Part shown: positions 25,493 to 34,430 of the stretch, in pieces | Layout of the letters: each line of letters opens with the position of its first letter | Numbering within the stretch: the first letter of the stretch is position 1 | Source of the DNA: Nitratidesulfovibrio sp. | GTDB lineage: Bacteria > Desulfobacterota > Desulfovibrionia > Desulfovibrionales > Desulfovibrionaceae | Length of the DNA stretch: 64,000 nucleotides | NCBI RefSeq assembly: GCF_040373385.1 | Contig: NZ_JBDXXH010000002.1 | Span: forward strand, 613,555 to 677,554 | Direction: 5' to 3' | Notes under the pieces: generated by a model | Told to the model about the DNA's origin: nothing | Databases searched by the model: none | What the model saw: only the letters and a program-made list of their open reading frames with translations | Position numbers and translations under genes: made by a program

Positions 25493-28400
25493 TTACGGAT
25501 TGAGCGGTTCGCCGCAGTACGGGCAGAAGTCGATGCCTTCCATGGTGATGGGCCGCGAGCACCCCGCGTTGGGGCAGGTGCGCGGGATGGGCCCAAGCTC
25601 CACGATCAGCTCGCCCTCGCGGACGGGCATCATCTGCTTGCTTTCGCGGTAGTCGGCGGTCTTCAGCACGCGCTTGACCATGCCGGCAACCGGGGCCAGC
25701 ACAGCCTTTTCCTGCTTCATGATGGAGATGTTGAACAGCTCCTCGCCCTGCTTCACCACGTCGCCGGGGTGCACGTACATCACCCACAGGTCGCCGTTGC
25801 TGGGCGCGGCCACGTGCATGGGGTTGGACGGATCGGCCTTTTCCGAGCCCTTGCCGTCGGCAATGGCAGCCTTGGCCACCTGCACCTCGCAGCTCATGAA
25901 CTCGGAATCGAGCACGTAGCGCACCACGCTCATGCCCGCCTCGTTGGGGCGAGAGATGCTGAGCAGCGAGAGATGGTGCGGCTTGCCGTTGGAATCGACG
26001 AAGTTCAGGTCCTCGCCGGGGGCCACGCCCTCGAACCACACATCCAGCGGCAGGTTGTTGGGGTTGCCGAAGCGGGCCCGCAACTGGATGGTCTTGATGG
26101 CATCGCCGGGGTGGTTCAGGTACAGGACGAACTCTTCTTCCGTGGGCTTGCGGCGCATGATGTCGACGTAGCCGCGCTCTTCCGCCGCCATGTCCACGTC
26201 GGTCAGCGAATCAAGGGGCGATGCCTCGGTGCGCGAGGCGATGGCCTTCTTCCATTCGTTGCCGAAGGCGCTTTCGTACACCCAGTCCGCCGGAAAGCCG
26301 AGGGGCAGCTTGCCGAAGCGGCCCAGCAGCAGGTTGCGGAAGGCGTCGTTGCAATCCTGGTAGATGGACAGGCGGGCCTTGCGCATTTCTGCGGTCAGGT
26401 CGGCCTCGTTGTGCCGGGCCACGTGGTCCAGCACTTCCAGCAGGTAGCGCACTTCTTCTTCGCCACCGCGCTTGTAGGCGTTGGTCACGGCCAGGAAGGC
26501 GGTGTTCCAGGTCACCTGCGAGCCGGGCGTCACGTCGTGGTAGCGCACGATCTTGCGGGTACCCGCCAGGAACTTGAGCATGTACGGCAGAAGGTGGATG
26601 TACCCCTGCTTCATGGCCCCTTCCTGCGACGACGAGGTGGCCCCGCCGGGCATGGCGTGCTCGACCACGTCGTGGTCGATGCCCTGGAAGTACGGCGCGC
26701 AGTAACGGTCGTAGTACGGCATGATCTGCTTGAGCACGAAGTTGCAGTCGCGGATCATGTTCTTGTTCAGATTGGTCGCGAGGCCAAGCTCGTCCTCGAT
26801 GTAGGCGGCCGTGGCCAGCACGTCGCCCTGCCCGTACGAGCGCACGGAGGCGCCAAGGGCCACGTCCACGATATGCGCGCCCGCCTTGGCGGCGGCACCC
26901 ACCGAAGGCACGAACAGGCCGTCGGTGTAATGGCGGTGGTAGTGCAGCACCAGCGAGGGCCAGCGCTTGCGCAGGGCAGAGACCAGGGCGGTCATGAACC
27001 GGGGCGGGCACATGCCCGCCATGTCCTTGAGGCCGAGGATGATCATCTTCGCGGCCTGGTCGGGACCGACCCCGGCCACGCTGCCCACCATGCGCATCAC
27101 TTCCTCGGTGACGCCAAGGTAGTGGTCCACGTCGAAGCCCTTGGCCCACGAAAGCGACAGTGCCGGTTCGAAGACCACGTCGGTGCGGTTCAGCGCAACT
27201 TCGGCGAAGGGCCGCATGTTCTCGATGTGGTTCAGGAAGTCGAAGCAGCGGATGATGTGGTGGGTATCGCACACCATCTCGCCGGTCATGCGCATGAGGT
27301 TCTTCGGCTGCGGCTTGTACCCCAGCACGTTGGTGGAGCGGATCAGGATCTGCTTCAGCGTCTTGGGCGCGAAGCGGTTCCATTCCTTCGCTTCCGAGAA
27401 GGGGTAGGTCATGTTGGCCATGAGCGCCACGTGGAAGTGGGCGCCGCCGCCGTTCTCGATGGAGAAGAACCCGCAGTTGTCGAGGTACGGTCCGATCAGC
27501 GCGTCTTCCGCCAGGCGGAAGCGGTTGCCGCTGTTCGACTGGGTCATGTCGCGGGGGGTGGTGTCGGTGAAGTGCACGTGGCCCGCATCGCGCAGGTAGT
27601 CGAGCAGCGCGGTGCGGTCGCCGGTGGGATACGGCGAGGGCGCGCGGCGCACGGCACCGGGGATGGGCGGCAGCACCGGCTCGAAGCGGGGCATGCGCGG
27701 GGTTTCGCGGGTGCGGTATTCACCCAGCTGCACGTAGGGGTTGTAGCCCTTGGCCGAAACCTCGGCCACCAGCCGGGCCAGGCGTTCCGCCTCGGGGGCG
27801 AGGTCGGAGTAGCACATCAGTTCCGGCGTGTTGGCGATGAAGTTGGTGTCCAGGTCGCCCGCGCGGAACTTGGGGTGCTTCAGCACCTGCTTGTAGAACG
27901 GGATGGTGGTCTTGATGCCGCCGATGACGTACTCGCCAAGGCAGCGCTCCATGATCCCGAGCACCTTTTCCCAGCCCTGCCCGTAGGCGATGAGCAGGGA
28001 ACCCGCCGAGTCGTAGTTGGACGGAAACTCGTAGCCCGCGCACATGTTCGAGTCCAGGCGCACGCCGGGGCCGCCGGGCGACACGTAGCGGCTGACCAGG
28101 CCCGAGTTGGGGGCGAAATGGTTCTGCGGGTCTTCGCAGTTGATGCGCACCTGCATGGCCACGTGCTGCGGCGTGGTGTTTTCCTGGGTGAAACGCAGCT
28201 TGGCGCCGAAGGCCACGGCGATCTGCTCTTCCACCAGGTCGATGCCGTACCGGCATTCGGTGATGCCGTGCTCCACCTGGAGGCGGGTGTTCACCTCGAT
28301 CAGGTACGGCGTGCCGTCGGCGGTGACCAGGAATTCCACGGTGCACAGCGAATGGTAGCCCACCTCGCGCACCAGCATGCGCGAGTATTCCTTCAGCCGT

Positions 28401-29197
28401 TCGCGCAGTTCCGGGGTGATGCCCGACCACGGCGACGGCGTGATCTCGATGAGCTTCTGGTGGTTGCGCTGCACGGTACAGTCGCGTTCGTCAAAGGCGA
28501 ACACGTTGCCGTACATGTCGGCGATGACCTGTATTTCGATGTGGCGCACCGAGGGCAGGTACTTTTCCACGTACAGGCGCGGGTTGCCGAACGAGGCCTG
28601 GGCCATGGTGGACGCCTTCATGAAGGCGTCGGAAAGTTCTTCCGCGCGGTGGATGGCGAAGATGCCCCGGCCCCCGCCCCCGCCTTCAGCCTTCAGCATG
28701 ACCGGCAGGCCGATCTCGTCGATGATGGTGCGCGCGGTGGGAATGTCCACGGCTCCTTCGGAACCGGGAACAACGGGGATGTCGAGCTTCTTCGCCAGCT
28801 TGCGGACCTGCACCTTGTTGCCCAGCAGGTTCATGGCCTCTGCGGTGGACCCGATGAAGGTCAGCCCGGCGGCCTTGCATTTGGCGGGGAAGCGTTCGTC
28901 TTCGGAAGCGAAGCCCCATCCGGGATGGATGGCGACCATGTCGCGCTGTTTGGCCAGCGCGATGATGTGGTCGATGTCCAGATACGCTCTGGGGTCGGAA
29001 CCCAGCAGCAGGAGCTCCTGCGCTGCGGAGGCGGCCGGAGAGGTCTTGTCGATGTCGGTGGCGGTCATCACGGCCACGGCATCGAAGCGTTCACGGATGG
29101 AACGGCAGATACGGCGGGCCGGGATGCCCCGGTTGGCCACCAGAATCGCCTTGCCCCTCACCTCTTCCAACACCTGCTCGAAGGTCTTGATGCCCAT
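25493..29197 (-). CDS. pyc: Pyruvate carboxylase with C-terminal zinc-ribbon tail
   Basis: A 1234-residue single-chain pyruvate carboxylase (pyruvate + bicarbonate + ATP to oxaloacetate). The biotin carboxylase domain opens with AILVANRGIPARRI and has the ATP-grasp loop EGGGGGRGIF (171-180); the carboxyltransferase begins near DTTPRDMTQSNSGNRFR, a variant of the usual DTTFRDAHQS; the biotinyl domain has ISIMKQEK with the probable biotin Lys at 1161. Unlike known PYCs, the chain then continues into a zinc-ribbon-like tail with C1208, C1213, C1225 and C1228 (CPNAGC and FCPYCGEPL). GAGG precedes ATG. birA lies immediately upstream and a PEP-synthase-like gene downstream, so the set forms an anaplerotic/gluconeogenic module. 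Confidence 0.93.
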   Translation of the reverse strand: MGIKTFEQVLEEVRGKAILVANRGIPARRICRSIRERFDAVAVMTATDIDKTSPAASAAQELLLLGSDPRAYLDIDHIIALAKQRDMVAIHPGWGFASEDERFPAKCKAAGLTFIGSTAEAMNLLGNKVQVRKLAKKLDIPVVPGSEGAVDIPTARTIIDEIGLPVMLKAEGGGGGRGIFAIHRAEELSDAFMKASTMAQASFGNPRLYVEKYLPSVRHIEIQVIADMYGNVFAFDERDCTVQRNHQKLIEITPSPWSGITPELRERLKEYSRMLVREVGYHSLCTVEFLVTADGTPYLIEVNTRLQVEHGITECRYGIDLVEEQIAVAFGAKLRFTQENTTPQHVAMQVRINCEDPQNHFAPNSGLVSRYVSPGGPGVRLDSNMCAGYEFPSNYDSAGSLLIAYGQGWEKVLGIMERCLGEYVIGGIKTTIPFYKQVLKHPKFRAGDLDTNFIANTPELMCYSDLAPEAERLARLVAEVSAKGYNPYVQLGEYRTRETPRMPRFEPVLPPIPGAVRRAPSPYPTGDRTALLDYLRDAGHVHFTDTTPRDMTQSNSGNRFRLAEDALIGPYLDNCGFFSIENGGGAHFHVALMANMTYPFSEAKEWNRFAPKTLKQILIRSTNVLGYKPQPKNLMRMTGEMVCDTHHIIRCFDFLNHIENMRPFAEVALNRTDVVFEPALSLSWAKGFDVDHYLGVTEEVMRMVGSVAGVGPDQAAKMIILGLKDMAGMCPPRFMTALVSALRKRWPSLVLHYHRHYTDGLFVPSVGAAAKAGAHIVDVALGASVRSYGQGDVLATAAYIEDELGLATNLNKNMIRDCNFVLKQIMPYYDRYCAPYFQGIDHDVVEHAMPGGATSSSQEGAMKQGYIHLLPYMLKFLAGTRKIVRYHDVTPGSQVTWNTAFLAVTNAYKRGGEEEVRYLLEVLDHVARHNEADLTAEMRKARLSIYQDCNDAFRNLLLGRFGKLPLGFPADWVYESAFGNEWKKAIASRTEASPLDSLTDVDMAAEERGYVDIMRRKPTEEEFVLYLNHPGDAIKTIQLRARFGNPNNLPLDVWFEGVAPGEDLNFVDSNGKPHHLSLLSISRPNEAGMSVVRYVLDSEFMSCEVQVAKAAIADGKGSEKADPSNPMHVAAPSNGDLWVMYVHPGDVVKQGEELFNISIMKQEKAVLAPVAGMVKRVLKTADYRESKQMMPVREGELIVELGPIPRTCPNAGCSRPITMEGIDFCPYCGEPLNP

Positions 29198-29282
29198 CTA
29201 ATCCTCGGTATCCTGGCTGTCCGGCCCGCAACGGGCGACCGGAATTGACGTGCGCGCATGCGCGGGGCGCATGGAATACGGA

Positions 29283-30395
29283 TCACGAAGGTATGGGCGT
29301 GATGCTGCCGGAGCGGAGTATGTGTTCCCTGCCCGAAATGACAATCCGCAGGCCCCCCTGCGGTTCGAGTCCAAGAATCCTGCCCGGACAGTCACCCACT
29401 TCGCCACCGTGAACCACAACCCCACGGCCTACCCAGGCAAGATGCTTTTCCGCGCACGATACGAAATCGGCCCCACCGGCGCGTAGAACTTGCGCTTCAT
29501 AGCAGAAACGTGAATCTTCCACAAGATGGCGCCACAGCGTCAGCGGCGTGGCGGAAATGTCGCAACCGGCAAGACTGGCGGCAGGCACCGCCCAGCCCTG
29601 GCGCAGGGCCTGGGGCGGCGGCGCCGACACCACGTTGATGCCGATGCCCGCCAGCACCACCCCGCGTTTTTCCTCCAGCAGCATGCCGCCCACCTTGGCA
29701 TCGCCCAGCAACAGGTCGTTGGGCCACTTGAGCCGTACGGGCACGCCCAGTGCGTTGAAGGCTTCCGCGAACAGGCAGCCCAGGGCGATGGACGCCGTCT
29801 CGGTTGCGAACACCCCGGCGGCGGGCAGGCGCAGGGCCGCGTAGATGTTGCCGGGCGGCGATTCCCACGGGCGGCGCAACTGGCCACGCCCGGCCCGTTG
29901 CGATACGGCCAGCACGGTCCCCCATTCCGGCAGGGCCCCGGCGGCGGCCAGGGCATGGGCCACGTCCAGACTGGAGGTGCACGGCCCGCACACTATGACC
30001 GGCGGGGAGACGGCCCCGGCGGGAGAAGGCACTGGTGCGGCACCGGGCTGCCGGGGGGCGTCGTGGTCCGCGACAGCGCGGGGTTCCGGCGATGCGGAGG
30101 ATTCGGTTGCTGCCAGTGCGCCGGGCCGCGCCGCCAGCATGGACACGCCGCCCATGGTCACCGGGTCAAAATGGTTGCAGGCGGCCAGGTCTTCGCCCCA
30201 GCCGGGCAGGCCAGGCAGGGTTTCGGGCGGCAACGGGTCGGCCATCCATTGCGGCTCGGCATCCGATGTGTTGGCCGATGCCCAGCCGGACGACGGCACG
30301 GCCAGTCCCTCGTGCAACAAATGCGCAACGGGCGCGCCCTCCCCCATCGTGCAGGCGGAAATTTCGCAAACGTTGCTGCCGTTGCAGGGAACCAT
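29283..30395 (-). CDS. birA: Biotin--protein ligase with N-terminal extension
   Basis: A 370-residue protein whose C-terminal 240 residues are a biotin-[acetyl-CoA-carboxylase] ligase: QRAGRGQLRRPWESPPGNIY (166-185; biotin/AMP loop GRGxxxR), RLKWPNDLLL (221-230) and KVGGMLLE (234-241). The first 130 residues are not the usual DNA-binding winged helix; they contain several Cys and Trp residues and an Ala/Pro linker and match nothing I know, so repressor function is unlikely. The start at 30395 is set by AGGAGGCGCC five bases before ATG; longer frames overlap the divergent cca gene. It sits just upstream of pyc, whose biotinyl lysine is its probable substrate. Confidence 0.9.
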   Translation of the reverse strand: MVPCNGSNVCEISACTMGEGAPVAHLLHEGLAVPSSGWASANTSDAEPQWMADPLPPETLPGLPGWGEDLAACNHFDPVTMGGVSMLAARPGALAATESSASPEPRAVADHDAPRQPGAAPVPSPAGAVSPPVIVCGPCTSSLDVAHALAAAGALPEWGTVLAVSQRAGRGQLRRPWESPPGNIYAALRLPAAGVFATETASIALGCLFAEAFNALGVPVRLKWPNDLLLGDAKVGGMLLEEKRGVVLAGIGINVVSAPPPQALRQGWAVPAASLAGCDISATPLTLWRHLVEDSRFCYEAQVLRAGGADFVSCAEKHLAWVGRGVVVHGGEVGDCPGRILGLEPQGGLRIVISGREHILRSGSITPIPS

Positions 30396-30512
30396 GGCGC
30401 CTCCTGGGCACATCAGGCGAAGGGTGGAGTGCGGGTCCGGGGGTGTCGCGGGCTTGCCATTTGCAGCCCTGGACGCATTTTCGCCGGAAAGGAAATGGGG
30501 TAGGCTGCCCCC

Positions 30513-31937
30513 ATGAAGACGTATCTCGTGGGCGGAGCCGTGCGCGACCTGCTGCTGGGCAGAACGATACACGACCACGACGTGGCCTTCGAAGGCGACG
30601 CGGTGTGTTTTGTACGGCAGAACCCCGGTGCCCGCAAGGTTGGCCGCGACGTGGACGTGTACCTTCTGGACGGCGTGGAACACATGCCCCTGCGCGGCAC
30701 GCTGGACGAAGACCTGGCCGCCCGCGATTTCACCTTCAATGCCCTGGCGCTGACCGAATCAGGCATGGTGCACGCCCACCCCCAGGCGCTGGGCGACCTT
30801 GCGGACCGCGTGCTGCGCCCGGCATCGCCCACGTCGCTGGCCGACAGCCCGGTGCGGGCCTTTCGCGCCGCGCGTTTCGCCGCGCAATTTCCAGACTTTA
30901 CGGTGCATGCGGACACACTGGCCCAGATGCGCGCCGTGGCCGCCAGCGGCATGCTGGCCGCCCTGCCCGCCGAGCAGGTATGCCGCGAAACCCTGAAGGC
31001 GCTGGCCGCGCCCTGCCCCGGTCGCTACCTGAAGGTGCTGCACGCGGGCGGCTGCCTGTCGCCGTGGTTCGCCGAACTGGCCGGGGCCAATGCGGTTCCG
31101 GCCGGGCCCCCGCGCTACCACGCCGGATCGGTGCTGGACCACGTGGCGCGGGTCATGGACATGGCCGCCGTGCTGACCGGGCATGCATCCCGGACCGGGA
31201 ATGACGCGCCATTGCCATCCCCGGCGGATTCCTCCACGGGGAACGGCACGGGCACGCATTCCCGCCCCACGGTGCCGCAACCGGAACTGGTGACATGGAT
31301 GGCCCTGTGCCATGACCTCGGCAAGGCGACAACGGCGGCGGACGTGTTGCCGCACCATTACGGCCACGAGGATCGCGGCGCGCCACTGGCGCGGGCGCTG
31401 GGCACCCGCCTGGCCATGCCCACCCGGTACATCGAGGCGGGCGACGCGGCTGCCCGGCTGCACATGCGCCTGGCCCGGCATGCGGAACTGCGCCCCGGCA
31501 CGCGCGTGGATCTGCTGCTGGAGTTGCACACGCGCGCATTGCTGCCCGCCATGCGGCTGCTGGTGCTGGCCGACGGCACCGGCAAGGGCATGGGCACCGG
31601 CCCCGACTGCGCGCTGCGGCAGCCGGAGAATGCATCCCCGGCTGCACGCGGGCGCGCGGCTGCCGTTTCCGCGTCGGAATCACCGTCCGCCCCGGGCGCT
31701 GATGATCCCCTCGCCCCGTACGAGCCGCCCCGCATTCCGGAGGTCTGCCTGAACCGACTGGAGATGCTGCGCCAGCGCACCGAGGCCGAACTTGCCGTGC
31801 TGCTGGCCGTGAAGCTGCCGCCGGAACTGCGCAACAAGGGTGCCGCCTCTGGCGCGCGCCTGCGTGAACTGCGCAGCATGGCCCTTGCCCGGTTTGATGA
31901 GCGAACCGGCAGCGTGGCCGACGAACCGGCGCCTTGA
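30513..31937 (+). CDS. cca: CCA tRNA nucleotidyltransferase/poly(A) polymerase family, with HD domain
   Basis: A 474-residue class II nucleotidyltransferase. The head has LVGGAVRDLLLGR, the metal carboxylates D21/D23 (HDHDVAF) and RDFTFNALAL (71-80), then the RAFRAARFAAQF neck. The C-terminal part holds an HD phosphohydrolase domain: H210 (LDHVARVMD) and H267-D268 (CHDLGKATT), as in E. coli CCA. A Ser/Thr/Gly-rich loop (226-256) interrupts the HD domain and another low-complexity stretch is at about 365-400. It adds or repairs the 3' CCA of tRNAs; the HD domain may give 2',3'-cyclic phosphodiesterase activity. Divergent from birA with 117 bases between. Confidence 0.93.
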   Translation: MKTYLVGGAVRDLLLGRTIHDHDVAFEGDAVCFVRQNPGARKVGRDVDVYLLDGVEHMPLRGTLDEDLAARDFTFNALALTESGMVHAHPQALGDLADRVLRPASPTSLADSPVRAFRAARFAAQFPDFTVHADTLAQMRAVAASGMLAALPAEQVCRETLKALAAPCPGRYLKVLHAGGCLSPWFAELAGANAVPAGPPRYHAGSVLDHVARVMDMAAVLTGHASRTGNDAPLPSPADSSTGNGTGTHSRPTVPQPELVTWMALCHDLGKATTAADVLPHHYGHEDRGAPLARALGTRLAMPTRYIEAGDAAARLHMRLARHAELRPGTRVDLLLELHTRALLPAMRLLVLADGTGKGMGTGPDCALRQPENASPAARGRAAAVSASESPSAPGADDPLAPYEPPRIPEVCLNRLEMLRQRTEAELAVLLAVKLPPELRNKGAASGARLRELRSMALARFDERTGSVADEPAP

Positions 31938-32120
31938 CCAGCGAACAAGACTGATTGCCTGCCCCGGCGGCGGGTGCCCTTCCCTGTCGCACAGGACGCT
32001 GCCGCATCCGCCCGCAATGGCCCGGAAGCACCCCGCCTGCCCGTCATTCCTGTATGTGGCCTGCATGTCGGGCCTGCATGGCAGGCAAGGATCGGGACTA
32101 TCGCCCCTCTCCCACCCCGC

Positions 32121-32156
32121 AAACGCAAAAGGCCCGGCGACATATGCCGCCGGGCC
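32121..32156 (-). terminator. Intrinsic terminator of ppaC
   Basis: GGCCCGGCG (32131-32139 on plus) pairs with CGCCGGGCC (32148-32156); on the minus strand the stem is followed by TTTTGCGTTT. It lies 31 bases after the ppaC stop. Confidence 0.88.
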
Positions 32157-32187
32157 CCAATATGCGTCGGTTGGACGAGCGCTTCGA

Positions 32188-33108
32188 TTAGCCCTTGAAG
32201 GCCTTTTCGAAGTTGGGCACGACCTGCTTCTTGCGGCTCATCACGCCGTCAAGCCACACCGACTTGCCTTCGGGCTTCACGCCGAAGGCCTTTTCGACCA
32301 TGGAGGCGTCGTCCGAAACGATCAGCATTTCGGAACCTTCCTTCATGATGTCGGTCAGCAGCAGGAACACCGAGTGACGGCCTTCGCCCTTCACCTTGGT
32401 GATTTCTTCGTACAGACCGGCCTTCACGGGCTCGAGGATGGACAGGTCCACCACTTCCAGCTGGCCGATGCCGACCTTCTTGCCGCCCATGTCGAAGTCC
32501 TTGTAGTCGCGGAAGACCAGGTCCTTCATGGACGCGCCTTCAACGGCAGACTTCACCTTGAACATTTCCATGCCCAGGGCCATCACGTCGGCCACGCCCG
32601 CGATCTTGGCAAGGGCTTCGACGGCCTTCTTGTCTTCGGGGGTGCAGGTGACGGACTTGAACATGACGGTGTCGGACAGGATGGCGCACAGCAGGCCGCC
32701 GGCGATGGCCTTGGGCACCTCGATGCCGTAGTAGTCGTACATCGCCTTGATGACGGTACAGGAACAGCCCACCGGCCACACCCACATTTCCAGCGGGTTG
32801 GAGGTGGTCACGTCGCCCAGCTTGTGGTGGTCGACCACGCCGAGCAGTTCGGCGTCGGACAGGTCGGCGGGCAGCTGCGCACGCTCGGTGGTGTCGACCA
32901 GGATGACCTTCTGGCCAGCCACGGAGGTCACCACTTCGGGGGCCTTCAGGCCGAACTTGCCGAGGACGAAGTCGGTTTCAGGGGTGCAGGCGCCCTGCGC
33001 GACGGGCTTGGCTTCGATGCCGCGCTTGGTCATCAGGTCGGCAACGCCGATGGCGGCGATGATGGAGTCGGTATCGGGGTTCATGTGACCAAGGACAAGA
33101 GCTGCCAT
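32188..33108 (-). CDS. ppaC: Manganese-dependent inorganic pyrophosphatase (DHH family II)
   Basis: A 306-residue family II pyrophosphatase hydrolysing PPi to two phosphates. The metal ligands are H8, D12 and D14 in GHMNPDTDS, the DHH triad in VVDHHKLGD, and the C-terminal SRKKQVVP that binds substrate. No CBS or DRTGG insert is present, as in the constitutive short form. GGAGG precedes ATG at 33108. In sulfate reducers PPi from sulfate activation by ATP sulfurylase must be removed, which fits this enzyme; that link is established physiology rather than seen here. Its own terminator follows. Confidence 0.96.
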   Translation of the reverse strand: MAALVLGHMNPDTDSIIAAIGVADLMTKRGIEAKPVAQGACTPETDFVLGKFGLKAPEVVTSVAGQKVILVDTTERAQLPADLSDAELLGVVDHHKLGDVTTSNPLEMWVWPVGCSCTVIKAMYDYYGIEVPKAIAGGLLCAILSDTVMFKSVTCTPEDKKAVEALAKIAGVADVMALGMEMFKVKSAVEGASMKDLVFRDYKDFDMGGKKVGIGQLEVVDLSILEPVKAGLYEEITKVKGEGRHSVFLLLTDIMKEGSEMLIVSDDASMVEKAFGVKPEGKSVWLDGVMSRKKQVVPNFEKAFKG

Positions 33109-33261
33109 GTCGGTTTTCCTCCGTTGCATGTGGCATTGGGGTTTGGTGCTGCGAGTAGCTCGCATGCTGCTGCGAAATTGTTTGTGCCAAATAGCACAAA
33201 CATTCCCGGCTGCCAAGTACCCCCGGCACCCGCACGGTCAATTTCCGGTGACGAATGCGAA

Positions 33262-33965
33262 TCAGATGAACGAAGCTGCCGACGCGGCCAGCAAGGCCAG
33301 CGCGAAGGCCACATAGGCCCGGCGCAGGCGCAGCGCCAGCATGCCGCCCATGGCGCCCACGAACCACACATGGCCCCAGGCTATGCCGGGAACAGCCGGA
33401 AGGTGCCCGATATAGTTGGACATGAGTTCGATAGTTCCCACAAGCACAAGCAGGCACACGCAAAACAGGCCAAGGTTCAGCGCGAACAGCTCGCCCAGCG
33501 AACGCACCATGATGCGCCACAGGGGCGAATCGCCCTTGCCGGGGTGCTCGGCCACCCTGCCCCAGTGCAGAAGGTCGGTGTACTGCTGGTTGCGCCAGCG
33601 GCGGTGCAGGTATTCCACGTGCGCACCGGCAAGGGCGGCGGGCAGCGCGAGCAGCATGGGAATGGCAAGCTGACCGGCGGATTCAAGGCCGAAGTGCCCG
33701 GCCACGCTCAGGGCCAGCAGCAGCGAAATGATGGAGTTGGGGGGGATGTAGGTACCGGCGGGAAACAGGTCGAGCCAGAACAGCTCGAGAAAGATGGCGA
33801 TGTGCATGGAAAGCCCCCACTCGCCGGTCATGACGGCCCACAAGAAGCCGATGGCGAGCGGGCGTTCCAGAAAGCCCAGATTCAGCGCGAAACGCAGCAG
33901 CGAAAAAACGGCAAAAAAAAAGCGATGGGCAGCGCCAGGGTGAGCACGGGCAGGAATTCCGTCAT
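33262..33965 (-). CDS. PTS mannose-family IIC component, reading frame broken at a T9 run
   Basis: A sorbose/mannose-type EIIC, about 234 residues and 6-7 hydrophobic helices once a one-base frame change is allowed. Translation from ATG 33965 gives MTEFLPVLTLALPIAFF, then meets nine Ts (minus strand, 33913-33921) and stops at a TGA at 33882. The other frame from the same run continues as FSLLRFALNLGFLERPLAIG, then WAVMTGEWG and the typical IIC middle WLDLFPAGTYIPPN. A -1 shift, or one extra T, restores the gene. It could be a sequencing error, a disabled allele, or slippage-dependent expression. The ATG overlaps the IIB stop as ATGA. Downstream gene is ppaC, so no IID component is adjacent. 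Confidence 0.78.
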
Positions 33966-34426
33966 GACCACCCCTTTATCTGCACCGGGTCGTTGGGTAC
34001 GCAGCGAAAATCCAGGGACACGGAGTGGCGGCTGAAGAAACGCAGGCAGGCCTCGTCGTCGTCGGAAACGGAAACATGGGCGCACAGCTGCTTTTTGCCG
34101 GGGGTGTAGTGCAGGTTGCCGACGTTCAGGGTGCCCATGCCCACTCCGGTATCGAAGGCGCGGCGGGCGTCTGCGCACGTGGCGAAGAGCACGAGCGTGT
34201 CGTGCCCGTCGTCGGTGCGCCCGGTACAGTACTGGGCCAGGGCGTCCACCCGGACGAAGTGCACCTCTACCCGACCGGGGATGGCCAGTGAAACGATCTG
34301 CTGTTGCAGGTCGTCGGCGGCCAGCGCGTCGTTGGCCACCAGAAGGCGTCGTGCCCCGGTGTAGGGCAGCCACGCCTCGATGATCTGGCCGTGCACCAGG
34401 CGGTTGTCGATGCGGAACCAGAGCAT
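33962..34426 (-). CDS. PTS mannose-family IIB component
   Basis: A 154-residue EIIB of the mannose/sorbose group. The phosphorylated histidine is H12 in FRIDNRLVHGQIIEAW, followed by the family-typical LLVANDALAADDLQQQ and the NVGNLHYTPGKK region. It transfers phosphate from IIA to the sugar bound by IIC/IID in the cytoplasm. The start is five bases after the IIA stop, and its end overlaps the IIC start by four bases, so the three are one operon. Since IIC is frame-disrupted and no IID is present, IIA and IIB may act mainly in regulation. Confidence 0.88.
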   Translation of the reverse strand: MLWFRIDNRLVHGQIIEAWLPYTGARRLLVANDALAADDLQQQIVSLAIPGRVEVHFVRVDALAQYCTGRTDDGHDTLVLFATCADARRAFDTGVGMGTLNVGNLHYTPGKKQLCAHVSVSDDDEACLRFFSRHSVSLDFRCVPNDPVQIKGWS

Positions 34427-34430
34427 GGCC

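Noticed and set aside
25769-29248. An 1159-codon plus-strand frame opposite pyruvate carboxylase
   Set aside because: Same antisense artefact; pyc motifs are complete on the minus strand.
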